NCBI GenBank assembly: GCA_002428225.1
Contig: DIUD01000018.1
Span: 1 to 12,119 of the forward strand
Source of the DNA: Roseovarius sp. UBA6167
GTDB taxonomy: Bacteria; Pseudomonadota; Alphaproteobacteria; Rhodobacterales; Rhodobacteraceae
Length of the DNA stretch: 12,119 nucleotides
Reading direction: 5' to 3'
This document shows, piece by piece, positions 1 to 7,980 of the stretch (position 1 is its first letter; each line of letters opens with the position of its first letter). The position numbers and the translations under genes are program-made. The notes beneath the pieces are model-generated. The model saw nothing but the letters and a program-made list of their open reading frames with translations, did not search any database and was not told where the DNA came from.

Positions 1-964
<964 letters not shown>

Positions 965-1015
965 TGCGGGATCTCCTTGACGGTTTGCCCGTTCATACCG
1001 CAGGCGCGGAAAAGA

Positions 1016-1573
1016 TCAATGCTGCATACGGCGGAATACAAAGACGCGCGCGGGCGGCAGGTTGGCCCAGACCGTGCCGCGCTTTTCGGCGCGGATGCCC
1101 AGTTCGCGCTGCATCTCGGGAGAAATCGGCGCATTGGGGCTATAGGTGATCTGGGCAAAGAACCCCTCTGGTGCCATCACCTCGAAGGCGCGCCCCACCA
1201 CCTCGCGCTGAATGGTCGGCCGCGCGAGGACGGGAACGCCGGAAATCACCGCGCCGATCCCGCTCAGGCCGATCTCGCCGATATCCTGCGCCGGTCGGTT
1301 GAGCACGCGCACGCCGGGGAATTTCTCCTGCAGGGCCGCGCAGAAGCGCGCGTTGGTCTCAAGGAGCGTCAGGTTTTCGGGCGCCACGCCGCGGGCGAGG
1401 ATCGCGCGGGTGAAGCTGCCAGTTCCCGGCCCGATTTCGACCACCGGGCCCTGCACCCGCTCCAGCCCCGCGGTCATGCGCCGCGCCACCGCGGCCGAGG
1501 ACGGGGCGATCGCCACCACCTCGCCGGGATGGCGCAGCAATTCGCCGAAGAACAATCCGAAATCCATGGCCAT
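1016..1573 (-). CDS. Class I SAM-dependent methyltransferase, phospholipid N-methyltransferase (PmtA)-like
   Basis: A 185-residue soluble methyltransferase. Glycine-rich SAM motif I, VVEIGPGTG, lies at residues 44-52, and the acidic residue that usually binds the SAM ribose is E72 in LLETN. The N-terminal stretch FFGELLRHPGEVVAIAPSS is typical of the small PmtA-like proteins (COG3963), which resemble rRNA adenine dimethylases in their Rossmann core. Characterised members in Rhodobacter and Sinorhizobium methylate phosphatidylethanolamine stepwise to phosphatidylcholine at the inner face of the cytoplasmic membrane. Length matches that group (about 185-205 residues). The start at 1573 has CAGGAGAG 6 bases upstream; a second in-frame ATG lies two codons in. 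A 7-bp dyad (1616-1635) lies in the upstream region. Substrate is inferred from family resemblance; another small-molecule or rRNA methyltransferase role cannot be excluded. Confidence 0.7.
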   Translation of the reverse strand: MAMDFGLFFGELLRHPGEVVAIAPSSAAVARRMTAGLERVQGPVVEIGPGTGSFTRAILARGVAPENLTLLETNARFCAALQEKFPGVRVLNRPAQDIGEIGLSGIGAVISGVPVLARPTIQREVVGRAFEVMAPEGFFAQITYSPNAPISPEMQRELGIRAEKRGTVWANLPPARVFVFRRMQH

Positions 1574-1615
1574 GAACGCTCTCCTGACTCGTTTCCAGAA
1601 ACAGCTAAAGCGCGC

Positions 1616-1635
1616 GTGTAACGGGCAGGTTACAC
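1616..1635. promoter_or_regulatory. Operator-like dyad upstream of the methyltransferase gene
   Basis: A perfect 7-bp inverted repeat, GTGTAAC and GTTACAC, separated by 6 bases, lies in the 99-base gap between sspB and the methyltransferase gene, about 45-60 bases before the latter's start. Its core fits TGT-N12-ACA, the spacing used by PpsR/CrtJ-type regulators in Rhodobacter and by many other dimeric regulators. A repeat this short could arise by chance, so the regulatory role is an inference. Confidence 0.3.
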
Positions 1636-1672
1636 TCTCCGGGCTGCTGTCAGGGCGTCATGTGGCGGGCAG

Positions 1673-2116
1673 TTACTTGCGGAACTTGTCGAGGCTCACC
1701 ACCTCGCCGCCGTCATGCGGGTTCGGCGCGGGGGTGTCGTCATCCTCGTCATCCTCGTCGCTCTCCTGCGTATCGAAGCGCAGGCCGAATTCCACCGAAG
1801 GATCGACAAAGGTGCGAATCGCGTCATAAGGAACAAAGAGCCGTTCCGGCGCATCGCCGAAATTGAGCGTGACGCCAAAACCGTCATCGCCCACCTCCAG
1901 CCCTTCATACCAGTGCTGCATGACCACGGTCATCTCGGACGGGTAGCGCGCGCGCAGCCAGCCCGCCAGCTCCGCGCCGGGATGGGTGGTATCGAAGGTG
2001 ATGAAGAAATGATGCGCTCCCGGAAGACCGTTTTCGGCCACATCGGCAAGCACTTCCTGGATGAGGCCCCGCATCGCGCGATGCATCAGGTTTCCGTAGT
2101 CGATGTAGCACGTCAT
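1673..2116 (-). CDS. sspB: ClpXP protease specificity-enhancing factor SspB (alphaproteobacterial type)
   Basis: SspB binds ssrA-tagged, ribosome-rescued polypeptides and hands them to ClpXP for degradation in the cytoplasm. The 147-residue protein has a folded substrate-binding domain (about residues 1-115, starting MTCYIDYGNLMHRAMRGLI). A very acidic flexible linker (ESDEDDEDDD, about 119-128) follows, then the C-terminal tail GGEVVSLDKFRK. The tail VVSLDxFRK is the conserved ClpX-docking motif of SspB-alpha, the form described in Caulobacter. A purine-rich GAGGTAGGA lies immediately before the ATG. It lies 72 bases after chrA on the same strand; the two could be co-transcribed, though nothing in the sequence proves it. 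Domain and tail both agree with the family, so the call is firm. Confidence 0.93.
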   Translation of the reverse strand: MTCYIDYGNLMHRAMRGLIQEVLADVAENGLPGAHHFFITFDTTHPGAELAGWLRARYPSEMTVVMQHWYEGLEVGDDGFGVTLNFGDAPERLFVPYDAIRTFVDPSVEFGLRFDTQESDEDDEDDDTPAPNPHDGGEVVSLDKFRK

Positions 2117-2188
2117 TTCCTACCTCGGGCCGTCTTCTGGTGTCAGCATAGGGGATTCGGATCAAAACGAAAGGGTCTCTCGCGCCCC

Positions 2189-3439
2189 TCACAACACAAG
2201 ATGCCATGCCCCCGCAAGCCCCGCCATCAACCCCAGAACCCGCCCCATCGGGAACCGCGCCCCGAGAAGCAGCGCCGCCGACAGCGCGGTGAAGCCTGCG
2301 CCGAGCCACGAGAAGGACGACCAGACCGGCAGCGGCACGAACGCCCCCGCGCGCACCTCGTCGAACACCACATGCAGCGCAAACCACACCGAGAGGTTGA
2401 GAATCACCCCCACCACCGCCGCCGAGATGCCCGAGAGCGCCCCCTTGAGGCGCGGCTTGGCCAGGATATGCTCGACATAGGGCGCGCCGGTGAAGATCCA
2501 CAGGAAACACGGCACGAAGGTCACCCAGAGGGTGAGCGCTGCCGCCGTGACCGCCAGCCCGACCCCGCCCTGAAAATAGCCCGCCAGAAGCCCCACGAAC
2601 TGCGTCACAAGGATGAGCGGCCCCGGCGTCGTCTCGGCAAGCCCCAGCGCGTCGATCATCTGCGGTGTGGTCAGCCAGCCCTTGGTGCCCACCACCGTGT
2701 CGGTCATGTAGGCCAGCACCGCATAGGCCCCGCCAAATGTCACCACCGCAAGTTTCGAGAAGAAAAGCGCCAGATCCGTGAGGAACGTCGCCCCCATGGC
2801 CCAGGCAATGACGATGGGCGCGGCCCAGAGCGTGCCCCAGACGAGCGCGGTGCGCAGCGTGTCGGCGGGCCGCACGGTGAGGGCCGCGGGCGCCGGCGCC
2901 GCCGCGGCGCCGCGCGCGTGCCACGCGCCCCACAGGGCGGCCGCCGCGATGATCGCCGGAAACGGCACCGAGAGCGCGAACATCGCCACGAAGGCCAGCC
3001 CCGCCACACACCAATGCGCAGGGCCCGCCAGCGCCTTGCGCGCCAGCCGCATCAGCGCCTGCACCACGATCGCCACCACCGCCGCCTTGACGCCCAGAAA
3101 CACCGCCTGCACCAGCGGCACGCCACCCCAGAGCGCATAGCCAAGGCCCAGCGCCATGATGACCGCCGCCCCCGGCAGCACGAAGAGAAGCCCCGCCATG
3201 AGCCCCCCCGCCACGCCGCGCAGCCGCCAGCCCGCATAGGTGGCAAGCTGCATCGCCTCCGGCCCCGGCAGCAGCATGCAAAACGACAGCGCGCCAAGGA
3301 ACTGCTCCTCGCGCAGCCAGCCGCGCCGCGTCACCAACTCGTCATGCATGACAGAAATCTGCGCCGCCGGCCCGCCGAAACTCAGCAGGCCGATCCGCGC
3401 GAAGCTGCGCAAGAGATCGGGATATGCAGGCGCGCTCAT
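2189..3439 (-). CDS. chrA: Chromate efflux transporter ChrA (long, two-domain CHR family)
   Basis: Inner-membrane transporter of the CHR family; characterised long members extrude chromate using the membrane potential. The product from ATG 3439 has 416 residues, the normal size of the two-domain form. The N-terminal half carries the signature SFGGPAAQISVMHDELV (about residues 20-36). The second half repeats the motif in degenerate form as TFGGAYAVLAYMTD, following a hydrophilic linker rich in Ala/Pro. Each half holds several long hydrophobic stretches suited to membrane spans. The reading frame is open 49 codons further upstream, but that extension is Pro/Arg-rich and unlike the family. ATG 3439 also has AAGGGG about 4 bases before it. 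No chrB regulator is adjacent, so it may not be a dedicated resistance operon; sulphate or other oxyanion traffic is an alternative. Confidence 0.9.
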   Translation of the reverse strand: MSAPAYPDLLRSFARIGLLSFGGPAAQISVMHDELVTRRGWLREEQFLGALSFCMLLPGPEAMQLATYAGWRLRGVAGGLMAGLLFVLPGAAVIMALGLGYALWGGVPLVQAVFLGVKAAVVAIVVQALMRLARKALAGPAHWCVAGLAFVAMFALSVPFPAIIAAAALWGAWHARGAAAAPAPAALTVRPADTLRTALVWGTLWAAPIVIAWAMGATFLTDLALFFSKLAVVTFGGAYAVLAYMTDTVVGTKGWLTTPQMIDALGLAETTPGPLILVTQFVGLLAGYFQGGVGLAVTAAALTLWVTFVPCFLWIFTGAPYVEHILAKPRLKGALSGISAAVVGVILNLSVWFALHVVFDEVRAGAFVPLPVWSSFSWLGAGFTALSAALLLGARFPMGRVLGLMAGLAGAWHLVL

Positions 3440-3684
3440 GCGCCCCTTGTTGCGCGCATGTCCGGGCAAGACAATCGAAAAACCCGGGGCGTGCGGGCCT
3501 TGTGCAGGATGCGGCTGAATGCGACGGGGGGGCCGGGCGGGGGCCGACAGGATGGGCTCGACGCTGGCCGCGGCGACCCGGAACATTTGTCTTTCCCGGT
3601 CAGATCATCACGCTATACCCTTGCAAACGCGCCGCAGGCATCGAAAAATCGGCAACCGAGCATCTGAACGGACAGGAGACGCCC
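3440..3684. promoter_or_regulatory. Divergent intergenic region between chrA and the valine-degradation operon
   Basis: About 245 bases separate the divergent starts of chrA (minus) and the acyl-CoA dehydrogenase gene (plus), so both promoters should lie here. On the plus strand, TATACC at 3614-3619 is the best -10 candidate, about 65 bases before the start codon. The upstream TTGTCT (3587-3592) sits 21 bases away, which is too far for a standard -35 box. GACAGGAG at 3671-3678 is the ribosome-binding site of the plus-strand gene. No convincing operator dyad or local regulator gene was seen. Confidence 0.4.
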
Positions 3685-4827
3685 ATGGATTTTGCCCTCA
3701 GCGAGGAACAGCTTGCCATTTTCGACATGGCCCGCGCCTTTGGTGATGAGCGGATCGCGCCTCATGCGCGCGCCTGGGAGGCGGCTGGCACGATCCCGAA
3801 AGAACTGTGGCGCGACGTGGGCGCGCTCGGTTTCGGCGGGATCTACGTCAGCGAAGAGGCGGGCGGATCGGGGCTGACGCGGCTTGACGCGACGCTGGTT
3901 TTCGAGGCGCTCAGCATGGCCTGTCCGGCTGTGGCGGCATTCCTGTCGATCCATAACATGTGCGCCAGAATGATCGACCGGTTCGGCTCCGACGAGATGA
4001 AGGCGCGCGTGCTGCCCGGCGCGACGAGCATGGAGACGGTGCTTTCCTACTGCCTGACCGAGCCGGGCGCGGGCTCGGACGCGGCCGCGCTGCGCACGCG
4101 CGCCGAGCGCACCGATGAGGGCTATACGCTCAACGGCACCAAGGCGTTCATCTCGGGGGGCGGCTATTCGGACGGCTACGTGGTGATGGTGCGCACCGGC
4201 GGCGACGGCCCCGGGGGCGTCTCGACCGTCTATGTCGAGGACGGGACGCCGGGGCTCAGCTTTGGCGCGCTGGAGGACAAGATGGGCTGGAAGGCGCAGC
4301 CGACGCGCCAGGTGCAGTTTGACAATTGCACCGTTCCGGCGGAGAATCTGGTGGGTGAAGAGGGCAGGGGGTTCGTGTATGCGATGAACGGGCTGGATGG
4401 CGGGCGGCTCAATATCGCGGCCTGTTCACTTGGTGCGGCGCAGCGGGCGCTCGACATGACGCTGGCCTACATGGCCGAGCGCCGCGCCTTCGGGCGCGCG
4501 ATCAACGAGTTCCAGGCGCTGCAATTCCGGCTCGCGGATATGGAGATCGAATTGCAGGCGGCGCGCACCTTCCTGCGGCAGGCGGCGTGGAAGCTCGACA
4601 GCGAGGCCCCAGACGCCACGAAATTCTGCGCCATGGCCAAGAAATTCGTGACCGAGGCGGGCTCGCGCATCGTCAACCAGTGCCTGCAACTGCATGGCGG
4701 TTACGGCTACCTGGCCGATTACGGGATCGAGAAGCTGGTGCGCGACCTGCGCGTGCACGAGATCCTCGAAGGCACCAACGAGATCATGCGCCTGATCGTG
4801 GCGCGGCAAATGGTGGGGGGCAAATGA
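3685..4827 (+). CDS. Acyl-CoA dehydrogenase, probably isobutyryl-CoA dehydrogenase (valine catabolism)
   Basis: FAD-dependent enzyme that introduces the alpha,beta double bond into an acyl-CoA, passing electrons to ETF. The 380 residues are full length for the family. The helical N-terminal domain starts MDFALSEEQ. The FAD/substrate signature LTEPGAGSD is at residues 124-132, the beta domain includes GTKAFISGG (151-159), and the C-terminal helical domain has the nucleotide-contact segment QLHGGYGY (335-342). The catalytic base is expected to be E362 in LEGTNEIMRLIV. That C-terminal wording resembles ACAD8-type isobutyryl-CoA dehydrogenases, and the next two genes act directly downstream in valine breakdown, which supports the substrate; a general short/branched-chain enzyme remains possible. 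GACAGGAG precedes the ATG by 6 bases. It opens a three-gene operon and its stop codon overlaps the next start (ATGA). Confidence 0.9.
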   Translation: MDFALSEEQLAIFDMARAFGDERIAPHARAWEAAGTIPKELWRDVGALGFGGIYVSEEAGGSGLTRLDATLVFEALSMACPAVAAFLSIHNMCARMIDRFGSDEMKARVLPGATSMETVLSYCLTEPGAGSDAAALRTRAERTDEGYTLNGTKAFISGGGYSDGYVVMVRTGGDGPGGVSTVYVEDGTPGLSFGALEDKMGWKAQPTRQVQFDNCTVPAENLVGEEGRGFVYAMNGLDGGRLNIAACSLGAAQRALDMTLAYMAERRAFGRAINEFQALQFRLADMEIELQAARTFLRQAAWKLDSEAPDATKFCAMAKKFVTEAGSRIVNQCLQLHGGYGYLADYGIEKLVRDLRVHEILEGTNEIMRLIVARQMVGGK

Positions 4828-5876
4828 GCGGGGATGTCCGAATCCGCAAGCAGGGGCGTGCCGGATGGATCACCCTCGCGCGGCCCAGGGCGCTGAATGC
4901 GCTGAGTTACGACATGTGCACGGCCATCGAGGCGGCGCTTGACGCATGGCGCGGCGACGCAGAGGTGGCGCTGGTGGTGATCGACGCCGAAGGCGACAAG
5001 GCGTTTTGCGCGGGCGGCGACATCCAGCAGCTTTACGATACCGGGCGCGCGGGCGATTTCGCCTATGGGCGGCGCTTCTGGGCGGATGAATACCGACTGA
5101 ACGCCAAGATCGCGCGCTACCCGAAACCTTTTGTGGCGCTGATGCACGGCTTTGTCATGGGCGGCGGCGTGGGCATCGCGTGCCACGGCTCGCACCGCGT
5201 GGTCTGCGAGAGCACGCGGATGGCCATGCCCGAATGCGGCATCGGCCTTGTGCCGGACGTGGGCGGTTCGCTGCTGCTGGCGCGCGCGCCGGGGCGCGCG
5301 GGCGAGTATCTGGGGCTGACAGGTGCGAGGATGGCACCTGATGATGCAATTTATTCTTGTTTTGCAGATTACTACGCGCCACAGTTGAAGTGGCAGGATG
5401 TCCGCGCCGCGCTGATCGAGAGCGGCGATCCGGGGGTGATCGACGGCTTTGCCGAGGCCCCGCCCGAGGGAAAGCTCCGGGCGCTTCAGCCGGAGATCGA
5501 CGCGTGTTTCGGCGGCGAGGGGCTGCACGATATCGTCGCCTCCCTGCGCGCCGCTGACAGCGATTTCGCGCGCGACACGCTTGCGGTCATCGCGCGCAAT
5601 TCGCCGTTGTCGATGGCCTGCACGGTGGAGATCATCCACCGCCTGCGCGCGATCTCGGCCGATATCGGGCAGGCGCTGGAGATGGAATACCGCTTTACCT
5701 GGCGGTCGATGGAGCAGGGCGATTTTCTCGAGGGCATTCGCGCCGCGATCATCGACAAGGACCGCGAACCGAAGTGGAAACACACGCTTGACAGCCTTCC
5801 GGGCGCGGCGGTCTTGCAGATGTTGCAGCCCCTGGGCGAAAACTCCCTGACACTGGAGGAGGAGACGGGAAGATGA
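4824..5876 (+). CDS. 3-hydroxyisobutyryl-CoA hydrolase (enoyl-CoA hydratase/isomerase family)
   Basis: Crotonase-fold thioesterase that releases 3-hydroxyisobutyrate from its CoA ester. The 350-residue product is longer than simple enoyl-CoA hydratases (about 260), as expected for the HIBCH group. Visible motifs are the CoA-binding FCAGGDI (61-67), the oxyanion-hole glycines GGGVG (113-117), and MPECGIGLVPDVGGS (135-149). In the last of these, E137 and D145 take the places of the acidic pair characteristic of HIBCH rather than the two glutamates of hydratases. The C-terminal extension is present (LEMEYRFTWRSMEQGDFLEGIRA region). The start ATG at 4824 overlaps the preceding stop as ATGA, which implies translational coupling, and its own stop overlaps mmsB in the same way. 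The context of isobutyryl-CoA dehydrogenase before and 3-hydroxyisobutyrate dehydrogenase after makes the substrate assignment strong. Confidence 0.9.
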   Translation: MSGDVRIRKQGRAGWITLARPRALNALSYDMCTAIEAALDAWRGDAEVALVVIDAEGDKAFCAGGDIQQLYDTGRAGDFAYGRRFWADEYRLNAKIARYPKPFVALMHGFVMGGGVGIACHGSHRVVCESTRMAMPECGIGLVPDVGGSLLLARAPGRAGEYLGLTGARMAPDDAIYSCFADYYAPQLKWQDVRAALIESGDPGVIDGFAEAPPEGKLRALQPEIDACFGGEGLHDIVASLRAADSDFARDTLAVIARNSPLSMACTVEIIHRLRAISADIGQALEMEYRFTWRSMEQGDFLEGIRAAIIDKDREPKWKHTLDSLPGAAVLQMLQPLGENSLTLEEETGR

Positions 5877-6745
5877 AGATCGGATTTATCGGGCTGGGAA
5901 ATATGGGCGCGCCGATGGCGGCAAACCTCGCCCGCGCGGGGCATGATGTCACGGGCTTCGATGTGGCGGGGGTGACGGTCGAAGGCGTGGCCGTGGCGAC
6001 CAGCGCGGCGGAGGCGGCAAAAGGCGCGGATGTGGTCATCACCATGTTGCCCAATGGCGATATCCTGCGCAGCGTCGCCGCCGAGATCATCCCCGCGATG
6101 GACAAGGGCGCGGTGCTGCTCGACTGCTCGACCGTCGATGTGCAATCGGCCCGCGACGTGGCGGCCGAGGCGCACAAGGCGGGGCTGCTGGCGCTCGATG
6201 CGCCGGTCTCGGGCGGTGTTGGCGGGGCGACGGCGGGCACGCTCACCTTCATGGTGGGAGGCGATGAAGAGGGCTTTGACATCGCCAGAGAACTCTTTGA
6301 CATCATGGGACAAAAGGCCGTTCATTGTGGCCCGTCCGGCAACGGGCAGGCGGCCAAGATCTGCAACAACATGATCCTTGGCGCAACCATGATCGCCACC
6401 TGCGAGGCCTTCGCGCTGGCCGACAAGCTGGGGCTTGACCGTCAGGCGATGTTCGATGTGGTGTCCACCTCCTCGGGCTATAGCTGGTCGATGAACGCCT
6501 ATTGCCCGGCGCCGGGCGTGGGCCCGAAATCGCCCGCCGACAACGATTACAAGCCCGGCTTCGCCGCCGAGCTGATGCTCAAGGACCTGCGCCTGTCGCA
6601 GCAGGCGGCGGAGGCGGTCGATGCCGACACGCCCATGGGGCGCGCGGCCTGCGAGCTTTACGCGCAATTCGTCGAGCAAGAGGGCGGCAAGGGCCGCGAC
6701 TTCTCGGCCATGCTGCCCCGGTTCGAGGCGCGCGGACGCGGCTGA
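5873..6745 (+). CDS. mmsB: 3-hydroxyisobutyrate dehydrogenase
   Basis: NAD-dependent oxidation of 3-hydroxyisobutyrate to methylmalonate semialdehyde, a step of valine degradation. The 290-residue protein is full length for the beta-hydroxyacid dehydrogenase family. It has the Rossmann motif GFIGLGNMG (residues 4-12), with D30 at the end of strand 2 favouring NAD over NADP. Substrate-binding DAPVSGGVGGATAGTL lies at 109-124, and catalytic K162 is in GNGQAAKICNN, with N166 also conserved. The C-terminal helical domain contains SSGYSW and the KDLRLS segment usual in HIBADH. The ATG overlaps the stop of the hydrolase gene (ATGA), with a strong GGAGGAGGAG upstream inside that gene. It is the last gene of the operon. 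Methylmalonate-semialdehyde dehydrogenase, which would complete the path, is not in the window. Confidence 0.93.
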   Translation: MKIGFIGLGNMGAPMAANLARAGHDVTGFDVAGVTVEGVAVATSAAEAAKGADVVITMLPNGDILRSVAAEIIPAMDKGAVLLDCSTVDVQSARDVAAEAHKAGLLALDAPVSGGVGGATAGTLTFMVGGDEEGFDIARELFDIMGQKAVHCGPSGNGQAAKICNNMILGATMIATCEAFALADKLGLDRQAMFDVVSTSSGYSWSMNAYCPAPGVGPKSPADNDYKPGFAAELMLKDLRLSQQAAEAVDADTPMGRAACELYAQFVEQEGGKGRDFSAMLPRFEARGRG

Positions 6746-6972
6746 CAGGCGCTCGCGTGCGGGCACGGTGCCGCTGGCGCCGGTCCCGCGCGCGATCTTC
6801 CTGCGGCAATGACCGGCCGGGCCCGGCGGTTGCCTGATCGGGCACCGGCGCGCGCAGGCCCGGCCGGCACCCGAACAGCGTCAGCCGCAACCGCCCACGG
6901 TTCGCCGCGCCTCCGGGTGAGGGTTCCGGCAGCAGCACCTTTTCAACGTAAGGGCATCCGCAGCGATAACCG
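6746..6972. other. Non-coding stretch after mmsB with a GC-rich inverted repeat
   Basis: No supported gene. A perfect 11-bp inverted repeat, CCGGCCGGGCC (6813-6823) and GGCCCGGCCGG (6857-6867), encloses a 33-base loop that can fold further. It lacks a following T-run, so it is at best a weak terminator for the valine operon. It could also be part of the left boundary of the accessory DNA. Confidence 0.35.
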
Positions 6973-7416
6973 CTACGCCTTCGGTCTCCGCGGTTTGATG
7001 GTGGAATTCCATTCTGGAAGGAACGCATCGCCGGTGATGTCGAGGCGGGCCATCTCGGCATCGGAAACCTTTAGGCCCTTCTCGCAGATGCGCGAGTCGA
7101 GCGCCCACGCGACCTTGAGCCCGGTCCTTGTCGTTGTCGCGCCGGTCAACTCGATCACGGCGCGGCGGTCGGTCAACTGGCGACCGCGCCAGTTCTGGGT
7201 GATTTGCCAGAACAGCCGGTGCTCGATCCTGTTCCGCTTCGACGTGCCCGGCGGATAGTGATGGCCATGGAGCGTGAGCCCGCTCTTGTCGGCGAACGTC
7301 TGAGGGGCGCGCGTCCACAGCCGCGCGCGCACCCCGTTCGAGCCGCCACAATCGGCCATGATCGTCAGGTCGCGCGCCTGCGGGTATGCCAACAACCTCG
7401 ACCGCATTGAGACCAT
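6973..7416 (-). pseudogene. ISAzo13-family transposase, C-terminal remnant
   Basis: The reverse-strand reading gives about 147 residues matching the C-terminal third of ISAzo13-type DDE transposases. Recognisable are YPQARDLTIMADCGGSNG (second catalytic Asp in ADCGGSNG), the stretch PPGTSKRNRIEHRLFWQITQNWRG (catalytic Glu in IEHRLF), TTTRTGLKV, and KVSDAEMARLDITGDAF followed by EWNSTIKP near the end. The N-terminal two thirds, including the first catalytic Asp, are missing. An in-frame TAA lies two codons before the first ATG at 7416, and beyond about 7410 the sequence no longer resembles the family. The remnant cannot transpose by itself. It lies between the core operon and the phage-type genes, consistent with a spot that has repeatedly received DNA. 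No terminal inverted repeat was identified. Confidence 0.8.
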
Positions 7417-7573
7417 CCGCTCTTACCGCCGCATCGACGGCGCGGAGCCGAGGAACTGCATCGCGAAAGGCCGCGCAGAACATGGGCACGCATCCGCGAA
7501 ATTCTTGCACAAGAATATGAGGTTAGCGCCGAGACGATCAAAAAATCACTGCGGAACCCGAAGAAAAACGGGT
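7411..7573 (+). pseudogene. Orphan coding fragment, 3' end of an unknown gene with a helix-turn-helix-like tail
   Basis: The frame open from 7411 to TAA 7571-7573 has no start codon of its own, yet its last 40 or so codons read like real protein: a charged segment RGAEELHRERPRRTWARI followed by REILAQEYEVSAETIKKSL and RNPKKNG. The pattern EYEVSAETIKKSL fits the second and third helices of a small helix-turn-helix. The fragment abuts the truncated transposase end, suggesting that one deletion removed the 5' parts of both. The family is not recognised and the function is unknown. Confidence 0.35.
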
Positions 7574-7642
7574 AAGACCCGACGAATTACCTTTATCTCG
7601 TAAGTAATTGTTAGGCCACGACATAACCGAAAGGACGTGGCA
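7574..7642 (+). promoter_or_regulatory. Leader of the AlpA-like gene, AT-richer with small inverted repeats
   Basis: This stretch is visibly richer in A/T than its surroundings. It holds two overlapping small inverted repeats, AATTAC/GTAATT (7585-7590 and 7604-7609) and TTAC/GTAA (7587-7590 and 7600-7603). A CCACG/CGTGG pair (7616-7620 and 7636-7640) has a loop containing the ribosome-binding site GAAAGGA. This is a likely promoter/operator area for the regulator gene. No clear -35/-10 pair was found. Confidence 0.35.
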
Positions 7643-7867
7643 GTGAGCAACAATCACGATACATGCAACCCGCACCGCCGCATTCCGGCTGGCACCGTTC
7701 AGCGGATGTGCGGAGGCGTCAGCGCCATGACGCTGCACCGATGGCTCCACAATCCTGACCTGGACTTTCCGAGGCCACAGTATATCGGGCGGCGACGCTA
7801 TTGGCGCGAGGCCGATATTGTGGCCTGGCTGGAGGAGCGCGCTACCGAAAACGCAGCCGAAGTTTGA
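7643..7867 (+). CDS. AlpA/excisionase-family transcriptional regulator
   Basis: A 74-residue MerR-like winged-helix DNA-binding protein of the AlpA/Xis type, found on prophages, P4-like satellites and integrative elements, where it activates integrase expression or directs excision. The body VSAMTLHRWLHNPDLDFPRP forms the helix-turn-helix, YIGRRRYW the wing, and READIVAWLEE the closing helix. The layout matches AlpA proteins in order and spacing. The start is GTG at 7643, because AAAGGA (7630-7635) sits 7 bases upstream; the in-frame GTG at 7637 would leave only 1 base. A hairpin follows the stop at once. No integrase is visible beside it, which is unusual for an intact element. Confidence 0.8.
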   Translation: MSNNHDTCNPHRRIPAGTVQRMCGGVSAMTLHRWLHNPDLDFPRPQYIGRRRYWREADIVAWLEERATENAAEV

Positions 7868-7871
7868 CAAT

Positions 7872-7901
7872 CCCCGCCCGCTGGCAGCGCGGACGGGGTT
7901 T
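7872..7901 (+). terminator. Probable weak intrinsic terminator after the AlpA-like gene
   Basis: CCCCG (7872-7876) pairs with CGGGG (7894-7898), and after one mismatch a further 4 bp extend the stem; the loop is about 7 bases and TTT follows. It starts 5 bases after the stop codon. The short T-run makes it weak. Confidence 0.45.
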
Positions 7902-7927
7902 CAGGTATTCGCAAAGCTGGACGGCTT

Positions 7928-7943
7928 TGGGGTATCATACCAC
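7928..7943 (+). promoter_or_regulatory. Promoter/operator-like sequence before the 171-residue gene
   Basis: TGGGGTATCAT (7928-7938) has a -10-like TATCAT, preceded at 19 bases by a poor -35 match TTCGCA (7908-7913). The -10 is embedded in a perfect 5+1+5 palindrome GGTATCATACC (7931-7941). The same 11 bases recur as the -10 region before the capsid gene (9288-9298). The start codon lies 43 bases downstream. Confidence 0.4.
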
Positions 7944-7980
7944 CGCCGCGCCATTCGGGCAATATCTCGAAAGGCACGAC

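Noticed and set aside
1905..3281. 458-codon minus-strand frame overlapping chrA
   Set aside because: Gly/Ala-rich out-of-frame reading of chrA and sspB.
1715..3667. 650-codon plus-strand open frame opposite sspB and chrA
   Set aside because: Extremely Arg/His/Pro-rich with no domain; it is the complement of chrA.
3424..3684. N-terminal extension of the acyl-CoA dehydrogenase
   Set aside because: The upstream 87 codons are low-complexity and unlike the family; ATG 3685 has a good ribosome-binding site and begins the conserved domain.
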